This document shows positions 57,962-64,000 of a stretch of DNA of 64,000 nt, piece by piece. The stretch lies in assembly GCA_034927445.1 (NCBI GenBank), contig JAYFPZ010000034.1, positions 1-64,000 on the forward strand, read 5' to 3'. Under the pieces are notes generated by a model. That model was not told the origin of the DNA. It saw nothing but the letters and a program-made list of their open reading frames with translations, and ran no database searches. How positions within the stretch are numbered: the stretch's first letter is position 1; every line of letters starts with the position of its first letter. The position numbers and the translations under genes are program-made. This stretch comes from PHAA01 sp034927445 (GTDB taxonomy: Bacteria > Bacillota > Syntrophomonadia > Syntrophomonadales > Syntrophomonadaceae).

Positions 57962-59869
57962 TTGATAAGACAATTTATTCGCTGGATATTTGGCCAGAAA
58001 ATGGCTTCCAGCCGCTTGAGCGCGGAAAAGCTAAGCATATTCTGGGGTATGCCTATACTTTCAAGTGATGCTATTTCTTCGGTAGCGTATGCAGTGGAGG
58101 AATTACTTCTGGTGTTGGTGCCGGTCATAGGTGTTGCTTCATTTATATGGATGCCGCGCCTGGCAGTCGTCATTATTATTTTGCTTATAGTCCTGACTTT
58201 TTCCTACCGCCATGTGGTTGACGCCTATCCCCATGGAGGTGGAGCCTATATAGTAGCCAAGGAGAACTTGAGTCCTCTGGCCGGCCTGGTGGCCGGGGCT
58301 TCGTTATCCGTTGACTACACTCTCACGGTGGCAGTTAGTATATGCGCCGGTACTGCCGCCATAACTTCCGCCGTGCCATTGCTCTATCCCCATCGGGTCG
58401 GCATTGCCGTATTGCTGATTATATTGCTGATAATTGCCAATGTCAGGGGGATACGTGAATCAGCTCGGATACTCAGTTTACCTACTTATGCCTTTATATT
58501 TTCTATTATTGCCCTGGTCGTAGTGGGTGTTATTAAACATGCCGCCGGTGGGGCGGTTGATGTTCCCCCGCCGCCGATGGGGGAACCCATCACCTTAGGG
58601 ACGCAGGCTGTTACCGTATTTCTGCTGCTTAGGGCTTTCTCTTCCGGATGCAGTGCGGTTACCGGGATTGAGGCGGTAAGCGACGCCGTGCCTAACTTTA
58701 AAGACCCGGCCCCCAGGAACGCTAAAATAGTCTATATATTGTTGACCTTGTCCATTATTATTTGTTTTGGCGGAGTTGCCTACCTGGTCAACCTTTATCA
58801 TGCTTTCCCCAATGACCGCCAAACCATACTGGCTCAGATTACCCTGGATGTTTTTGGCCATGGCGGCATGTTCTATTTCATTCAGGCGATAACCGCGATA
58901 ATTCTGGCGATGGCAGCCAACACTGCTTTTGCCGGATTTCCAACCCTTTTGTCCGTAATAGCCCAGGATGGCTACGCCCCCAGACAGCTAAAGCTGCGGG
59001 GGCACCGGCTGAATTATACCAACGGGATAACGAGCCTGGGAATCATGGCCATTATCCTGGTAATAATTTTTCAGGCCGATACCCATCTGCTGATTGGCTT
59101 ATATGCCGTAGGTGTTTTTACCTCCTTTACCCTCTCCCAAAGCGGCATGCTCGTCCACTGGTTCCGTCAAAGATCTCCGGGCTGGCAATACCGGGCTCTG
59201 GTCAATGGCCTGGGAGCCTTGACCACATTTACGGCCGTGGTTATTATAGGAGTAACCAAGTTTACTGAGGGAGCCTGGATAGTAGTGGTAGTAGTACCGC
59301 TGATTATCATGGTAATGCTGAAAATCAAGGCTCATTATCAATCGGTGGCCCGGCAATTGGATATTCCCAATGATACCCTGAGCCAGATACAGCTTATCCC
59401 GGCTTATTCCCATCACGTGATTGTACCCATTGACAGTCTTAATGCCATGGTAGTCAAGGCCCTGCGCTATGCCCGGACGATGACTGATAGTGTTGAAGCC
59501 TTTCATATCGAGACCTATGAGGGGGAAGCCGATAAATTGAGAAAGAAGTGGGCCATGTTAAACAGCGGCATCCCTTTAATTATAAAACAGTCTCCTTACC
59601 GGGAAGTAGTGGGGCCCTTAAAAGAATACATCGATTCGGAAGAACATGCTTCCCAGCCCGGGGATATAATAACCGTGCTTTTACCGCAGTTTTTCGTACC
59701 CAAATGGTGGCACACGATTCTTCACAATAATACCAGCTTGTTTATCGCCAACGCCATGTTCAGCAAGCGCAATGTAGTAGTATCTATTCTGCCTTTTTAC
59801 CTGGAAGATTTGAACCGGTATAAAGTTAAAATTACGACCCCGGTCGAGGCTCAGCCTCGAAATGACTGA
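57962..59869 (+). CDS. kimA: KimA-like potassium importer (APC superfamily)
   Basis: A 635-residue protein with TTG 57962 and AGGAGG 11 bases upstream. The 12-helix transporter starts MPILSSDAISSVAYAVEELL; other signature segments are YRHVVDAYPHGGGAYIVAKE, LRAFSSGCSAVTGIEAVSDA and MAANTAFAGFPTL, which closely follow KimA (YdaO) of Bacillus. The C-terminal ~150 residues form the cytosolic domain (SYRSL-like YREVVGPLKEYID, WHTILHNNTSL). KimA imports K+ with protons and is regulated by c-di-AMP. No ydaO riboswitch is visible in the 100-base upstream gap. Confidence 0.92.
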   Translation: MIRQFIRWIFGQKMASSRLSAEKLSIFWGMPILSSDAISSVAYAVEELLLVLVPVIGVASFIWMPRLAVVIIILLIVLTFSYRHVVDAYPHGGGAYIVAKENLSPLAGLVAGASLSVDYTLTVAVSICAGTAAITSAVPLLYPHRVGIAVLLIILLIIANVRGIRESARILSLPTYAFIFSIIALVVVGVIKHAAGGAVDVPPPPMGEPITLGTQAVTVFLLLRAFSSGCSAVTGIEAVSDAVPNFKDPAPRNAKIVYILLTLSIIICFGGVAYLVNLYHAFPNDRQTILAQITLDVFGHGGMFYFIQAITAIILAMAANTAFAGFPTLLSVIAQDGYAPRQLKLRGHRLNYTNGITSLGIMAIILVIIFQADTHLLIGLYAVGVFTSFTLSQSGMLVHWFRQRSPGWQYRALVNGLGALTTFTAVVIIGVTKFTEGAWIVVVVVPLIIMVMLKIKAHYQSVARQLDIPNDTLSQIQLIPAYSHHVIVPIDSLNAMVVKALRYARTMTDSVEAFHIETYEGEADKLRKKWAMLNSGIPLIIKQSPYREVVGPLKEYIDSEEHASQPGDIITVLLPQFFVPKWWHTILHNNTSLFIANAMFSKRNVVVSILPFYLEDLNRYKVKITTPVEAQPRND

Positions 59870-59914
59870 ACGGTATTGATTAAACGCTTGTAGCTGCGAA
59901 AGGACAGAATCAAT

Positions 59915-62290
59915 ATGGGCATATTAACTAGAAAGCTATGGCGTTATATTAAACACAATATGGGCCAGTTCCTGGCCGTGTCCACCGTTGTCATGGCAGG
60001 CGTAATAGTCTATATTGCCATGAGCAGCTCTTATTATGTCCTGAGTCAATCACGCGACCAATTCTACCGGGACAATAATTTTGCCGATCAATATTTTCAG
60101 GTGGTAAAAGCCCCCGAGGGAATTGTAAAACAGCTGCAAATGATCCCGGGGGTAAAAAGTATCACCGGCAGAACCCAGCGTGATCTGTCCATTATCAAGG
60201 CCAACGGCGACCGCGGGACGGCTCGGGTGGTCAGTTACAGCCTGCCCCTGGAAAAGGAATTAAACCGCCTGACGTTGGTGGAAGGGCGGTATTTCGCCGA
60301 CAACCGGGGCGGCAGCCCCGAAGTCGTATTGGATCCCAAATTCCTGGCCGCCAATGATCTGGCCTGGGGGGATCAGGTAACGGTAGTGGTTGATGGTAAA
60401 GAGGTATTCTTAACCGTGGTCGGTTCCGCCATCAGCCCGGAATTCATATATGCCATGAAAGACAGCGCCGATATATTGCCTGATCCCATGCTCTTCGGCA
60501 TTTTTATGCTGGAAAACCGCCAGGCTCAGGAAATATTGAATATGCCCGGTCAGATAAATCAGGTTCTGCTTGAATTTACCCCCGGGGCTGACCAGACCCA
60601 GGTGGTGGAGGAAGTCAAATCCATCCTCCGGCCCTATGGCCTGCTGGCTTCTTATCCCCGGCGTGATCAAATGAGCCACGCCATTTTACAGGGGGAATTG
60701 GATCAATTACGATCCATAACCATCTTCCTGCCTGCTATTTTTCTCGGCATTGCCGCCGCCATCCAATTTGTAATCCTGCGGCGCCTGATTAGAGCCCAGC
60801 GGACCCAAATCGGAATAATGAAAGCCATAGGCTATAACAGCTCTCAAATCATGCTGCATTACAGCTCTTATGCGGTTATAGTCAGCCTATTCGGAGCATT
60901 GGCGGGTACCTGGCTGGGACATATGCTTTCGGGTACGATTGCGACTACCTATGCCGCCTATTTTAATCTGCCGGGGCTGACCGGGGGACATAATCTGCAA
61001 GCCATTATTTCCGGTCTGCTATTGAGTATGGCGGTAGCGGTTATTGCCGGGGTCAGTGCGTCCAGGGGCGTTTTAAACATAAAACCGGCTGAAGCTATGC
61101 GGCCTGAGCCCCCCCGCCGCAGCGGCCAGACTATTTTGGAAAAATGGGTCTGGTTATGGCAACGGCTTAATCCGGTCTGGAAGATGACCCTGAGGAATAT
61201 CAGCCGCAACCGGGGACGGTTTGGGGTTACCATCCTGGGAGTGGCTTTTGCCGTGGCCCTGCTGGTAATCGCTCTTTTTACCAATGATGCGGTGGACTAC
61301 ATAATGCAGCGCTACTTTTACGGAGGGCAGTCTTATGATTTATCCATCCGTTTCAATTCCGTGCTGCCCGAGAAGGAACTGCTGAATATAAGCCGAATTG
61401 ACGGAGTACAGAAGGTTGAGGGATTTCTGGAGTTGCCGGTTAAATTGAATTATGGCAGCCGCAGTGAGGATGAAGTCCTGATCGCTTATCCCCCCGATCT
61501 TACCATGAAAAAACTGGAAAGTGACCAGGGGGAGCCCATCAGGATACCAACCGAGGGCTTGCTTATCAATCAGCGCACCGCATCCAAACTGGGGGTTGAG
61601 CCGGGGGCGGTGGTAGAGGTGGAAACGCTAATGCCGACGGGGCCGGTCCATTATGATAATATCGAGATTGCCGGCGAAATACGCCAGTTGATCGGAGGCG
61701 GCTCGTATATTGATTTGCAGCGGGCCAACGCCGTTCTGCAAGAGAGGAATCTGGTATCGGGAGCCATGATCAAGGTTGAACCTGCCCAATTGGCGGCGGT
61801 GGAAAACGAAATCGGGAAAATGCTGAATGTAACCTCCGTGATCAGCCGCCAGAAAGAATTGCAGAATTTCGAGAAAAATCTGGAAAGTATGATTTATTCG
61901 ATCGGATTGATGATTTTATTTGCCATAATCCTGGGGTATGCCATTGTTTATAACTCGGCGGTTATGAATTATGCGGAGCGGCAGCGGGAAATTGCCTGTT
62001 TAAGAGTTATTGGCTATACCACCGGCGAGGCCGCCTCTTTGCTGCGCCGGGAAAGCCTATTGCATACCGTGATAGGGGTGGGCCTGGGTCTGCCTTTGGG
62101 GCGTTTGATTGCCCAGGCTTATGTTCAATCGGTGAGTACTGATTTATATACTCTGCCGGTGGTTATTTATCCTTTAACCTATTTATTTTCAGCCATTGGA
62201 GGTATTATCTTTATAAGACTGGCACATCATGTGGCCCTCAAAGGCATTAAGCAGCTGGATTTGGCCGCAACCCTGAAAAACAGCGATTAA
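59915..62290 (+). CDS. FtsX/MacB-type ABC transporter permease
   Basis: A 791-residue protein. An N-terminal helix, an extracellular domain near residues 50-260, then a three-helix FtsX block (ITIFLPAIFLGIAAAIQFVI...) at about 265-395. A second N-terminal-like helix and domain follows near 430, and the last FtsX block is at the C-terminus (MIYSIGLMILFAIILGYAIV). With the ATPase and HlyD-type adaptor it forms a MacAB-type efflux or lipoprotein-export pump. The substrate is unknown. Confidence 0.9.
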   Translation: MGILTRKLWRYIKHNMGQFLAVSTVVMAGVIVYIAMSSSYYVLSQSRDQFYRDNNFADQYFQVVKAPEGIVKQLQMIPGVKSITGRTQRDLSIIKANGDRGTARVVSYSLPLEKELNRLTLVEGRYFADNRGGSPEVVLDPKFLAANDLAWGDQVTVVVDGKEVFLTVVGSAISPEFIYAMKDSADILPDPMLFGIFMLENRQAQEILNMPGQINQVLLEFTPGADQTQVVEEVKSILRPYGLLASYPRRDQMSHAILQGELDQLRSITIFLPAIFLGIAAAIQFVILRRLIRAQRTQIGIMKAIGYNSSQIMLHYSSYAVIVSLFGALAGTWLGHMLSGTIATTYAAYFNLPGLTGGHNLQAIISGLLLSMAVAVIAGVSASRGVLNIKPAEAMRPEPPRRSGQTILEKWVWLWQRLNPVWKMTLRNISRNRGRFGVTILGVAFAVALLVIALFTNDAVDYIMQRYFYGGQSYDLSIRFNSVLPEKELLNISRIDGVQKVEGFLELPVKLNYGSRSEDEVLIAYPPDLTMKKLESDQGEPIRIPTEGLLINQRTASKLGVEPGAVVEVETLMPTGPVHYDNIEIAGEIRQLIGGGSYIDLQRANAVLQERNLVSGAMIKVEPAQLAAVENEIGKMLNVTSVISRQKELQNFEKNLESMIYSIGLMILFAIILGYAIVYNSAVMNYAERQREIACLRVIGYTTGEAASLLRRESLLHTVIGVGLGLPLGRLIAQAYVQSVSTDLYTLPVVIYPLTYLFSAIGGIIFIRLAHHVALKGIKQLDLAATLKNSD

Positions 62291-62335
62291 TTGCCTTGTT
62301 TTCAATAAATCCTGCTGACAAGGGAGATACATAGG

Positions 62336-63046
62336 ATGGAACACAGTGTATTGATGAAGCTGGACCGGGTTAGTAAAACCTATGACATGGGACAGGTAAA
62401 GGTAGAGGCTCTGAAGGAGAGTTCCCTGGAGGTTTATACCGGGGAAATGCTCGTAATTCTCGGCCCCAGCGGTTCCGGCAAGAGCACCCTGTTAAACATA
62501 ATGGGGGGCATGGATTTACCCACCGGCGGTGATGTAATCTTCAACGGCCAGAATATGAGCAAGGCCAGCGAGGCGGTTCTGACCAGCTACCGCCGTAATG
62601 AGGTGGGTTTTGTATTTCAATTTTATAACCTCATCCCGGATCTGACCGCCCGTGAAAATGTGGAACTGGCTGCCAATCTGGTTAAAAATTCCCAGACCAT
62701 TGAAGGAACCCTGGTTGAGGTGGGCCTGGAGGGAAGACTGGACCATTTTCCGTCCCAAATGAGCGGCGGGGAACAGCAGCGGGTGTCAATTGCCCGTGCC
62801 GTAGTTAAGAATCCGCGGCTGCTTCTATGCGACGAGCCCACCGGAGCTCTGGACTATCAAACCGGAATATTGATTCTGGGAGTACTGAAGAAGATAAATG
62901 AGCAAACCGGGTGCACCGTTGTTCTGATCACTCATAATACGGCTATCGGCGCTATGGGGGACCGGGTGGTAAGAATGCGCAGCGGGGAGATTGCCAGTGT
63001 TACCGAGAATCCGAACCCGCTGCCACCGGAAGGAATTGAGTGGTGA
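62336..63046 (+). CDS. ABC transporter ATP-binding protein (LolD/MacB type)
   Basis: A 236-residue protein. Walker A LGPSGSGKST, signature MSGGEQQRVSIARAV, Walker B LLLCDEPTGALDY. It is the ATPase of the preceding permease. A 106-base gap to the adaptor gene carries nothing recognisable. Confidence 0.94.
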   Translation: MEHSVLMKLDRVSKTYDMGQVKVEALKESSLEVYTGEMLVILGPSGSGKSTLLNIMGGMDLPTGGDVIFNGQNMSKASEAVLTSYRRNEVGFVFQFYNLIPDLTARENVELAANLVKNSQTIEGTLVEVGLEGRLDHFPSQMSGGEQQRVSIARAVVKNPRLLLCDEPTGALDYQTGILILGVLKKINEQTGCTVVLITHNTAIGAMGDRVVRMRSGEIASVTENPNPLPPEGIEW

Positions 63047-63152
63047 TGAGTATTTAATGGTTGCCTATCGCTTTGCGGTTAGAAGCCTAAAAAAACCTGG
63101 ATATGGTAGCTACTTTAAAGAATACCGATTCGTTGAGGAGGTTGATTAATAC

Positions 63153-64000
63153 ATGCTTAAAAAGTATTATTGGATAATATTGCTGGCAATCGCCTTGGCC
63201 GGTTTGGGATATTATTTAGGTACGGCGGCTACCGAGGTGGATACCTTCAAAGTCACGCAGGGGAGTATTTTACATACGGTAGTGGACACCGGGTATGTTC
63301 AGGCCGCCCAGAAATTTGACGTATATGCCACCCAGGGAGGGCGGATTGTCAGTATAGCGGTCAAGGTCGGGCAGCCTATCCAAAAAGGGCAGGTAATCAT
63401 GGTGCTGCAGAACCGTGATCTGGCCATGAGTTCCAGTCAGTTGCAGATTCAATTGAGTCAGGCGCAGGCAGCGGCCGCTGAAGCTGAAGCAGCCATAGCC
63501 CAAGGGCAATTGGATCTCCAAGACGCCCAGAGCGAATTTGACCGGAATCAGGAGTTGTATGATGCCGGGGCTATAAGCCAGGTGGAATATGATGCTGCCC
63601 GTTCCCGGCTGAATAAAAACCAGGCCAGCCTGGAAGCCCAGCAACAGGCTCTGCAATCAGTTCGGGAACAGGTGGGCAACTATAAGAGTCTGCTGGCCAG
63701 TTCCGCCCAGAAAGAGAATGAATTACAGATAATCAGCCCTATCGACGGCACCTTGATGCAGCTGCCGGTGCAGCAGGAACAGGTTGTCGCCTACGGTGCC
63801 CTGCTGGCCCAGGTTGCCCAGGCCTCTGATTTGGAGATAAAAGTGGATTTATTAAGTGATGATCTAGGCGAAGTCAAGATAGGGCAGCCGGCTCAGATTA
63901 CTGCTCCGGTCCTGGGTGACAAGGTCCTCAAGGGTGAGGTAATCCAGATTTATCCCCAGGCTGAAGAAAAACAGTCAGCTTTGGGGGTTATTCAGCGGCG
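63153..64000 (+). CDS. HlyD/RND-type membrane fusion adaptor (3' end outside window)
   Basis: 282 complete codons are visible and the frame stays open at the window end. ATG 63153 follows AGGAGG (63137-63142). The N-terminal membrane anchor is YYWIILLAIALAGLGYYLGT. The first lipoyl-like half is GGRIVSIAVKVGQPIQKGQV; a long coiled coil follows (QLSQAQAAAAEAEAAIAQGQ; DAGAISQVEYDAARSRL), and the second half is ISPIDGTLMQLPVQQEQVV. MacA-like adaptors link the inner-membrane ABC pump to export across the envelope. In a Gram-positive-type cell it may instead assist the permease. Confidence 0.9.
   Translation, partial: MLKKYYWIILLAIALAGLGYYLGTAATEVDTFKVTQGSILHTVVDTGYVQAAQKFDVYATQGGRIVSIAVKVGQPIQKGQVIMVLQNRDLAMSSSQLQIQLSQAQAAAAEAEAAIAQGQLDLQDAQSEFDRNQELYDAGAISQVEYDAARSRLNKNQASLEAQQQALQSVREQVGNYKSLLASSAQKENELQIISPIDGTLMQLPVQQEQVVAYGALLAQVAQASDLEIKVDLLSDDLGEVKIGQPAQITAPVLGDKVLKGEVIQIYPQAEEKQSALGVIQR

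Noticed and set aside
1..64000. CRISPR arrays, rRNA and tRNA genes
   Set aside because: I scanned for regularly spaced repeats and for tRNA and rRNA signatures and saw none I can support.

Overview
The window looks like chromosome of an anaerobic, low- to mid-GC member of the Bacillota (class Clostridia), possibly a syntrophic or acetoin/2-oxoacid-using lineage. This is inferred from gene content: a butyryl-CoA:acetate-type CoA-transferase, an enoate-reductase-like flavoprotein, a CoA-disulfide-reductase/rhodanese fusion, sigma-54-controlled acetoin-dehydrogenase-type operons, many radical SAM enzymes, a ThiC/TPP-riboswitch thiamine operon and a KimA-type potassium importer. Shine-Dalgarno sites are strong, and GTG/TTG starts are common. 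The species cannot be named from the sequence alone.

Region 1 (1-10.7 kb) is accessory. It holds the C-terminal tip of an RHS/YD-repeat toxin with a candidate immunity gene, a decayed second RHS fragment, a Phd/HicB-like antitoxin with a frameshifted HicA-like toxin, and a TetR regulator. A multidomain surface protein, an orphan SPASM-type radical SAM enzyme, a zinc-phospholipase-like protein with a GT4 glycosyltransferase, an orphan C-terminal half of an M56/BlaR1-like protein and a MerR regulator follow.

Region 2 (10.8-16.6 kb) is a two-component system plus ABC exporter of the peptide-resistance type, followed by a nested palindromic repeat. Region 3 (16.6-27 kb) holds CoA and flavin redox genes (CoADR-rhodanese, CoA-transferase, old-yellow-enzyme family), then rnhB, a YraN-type gene, a folD with an altered active-site position, and a sigma-54 activator of the AcoR type.

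Region 4 (27-47.6 kb) is the most interesting. Three sigma-54 promoters lie downstream of the activator. They precede a candidate non-coding RNA (27441), a first E1 alpha/beta pair (28725), and a 16-kb co-directional run (31650). That run encodes a Lin0512-family protein, a second E1 alpha/beta pair, AcoX, E2, an AhpD-like protein, LipB, LipA, a GcvH-like carrier, a GlcD-like flavoprotein, a CCG-domain iron-sulfur protein, a DUF6506-like protein, a lipoate ligase, a second GcvH-like carrier, a second ligase, a LipT-like flavoprotein and two LipS-like radical SAM proteins. Both known lipoate assembly routes (LipB/LipA and Lpl/LipS1/LipS2/LipT) therefore sit side by side. There is no dihydrolipoamide dehydrogenase (E3) in the window. 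I infer that the two lipoyl carrier proteins and the flavin/CCG pair may replace E3, or may form a separate lipoyl-based redox system.

Region 5 (47.6-56.6 kb) is a TPP-riboswitch-controlled thiamine operon: ThiD-ThiE fusion, ThiC, MBL-fold protein, thiamine-binding protein, ThiX, ThiM, a HAD phosphatase that seems to start at AUU, ThiY, ThiZ and a DUF402 protein. Region 6 (56.6-64 kb) has a metallophosphoesterase, KimA, and an ABC exporter with an HlyD-type adaptor that runs off the window end.
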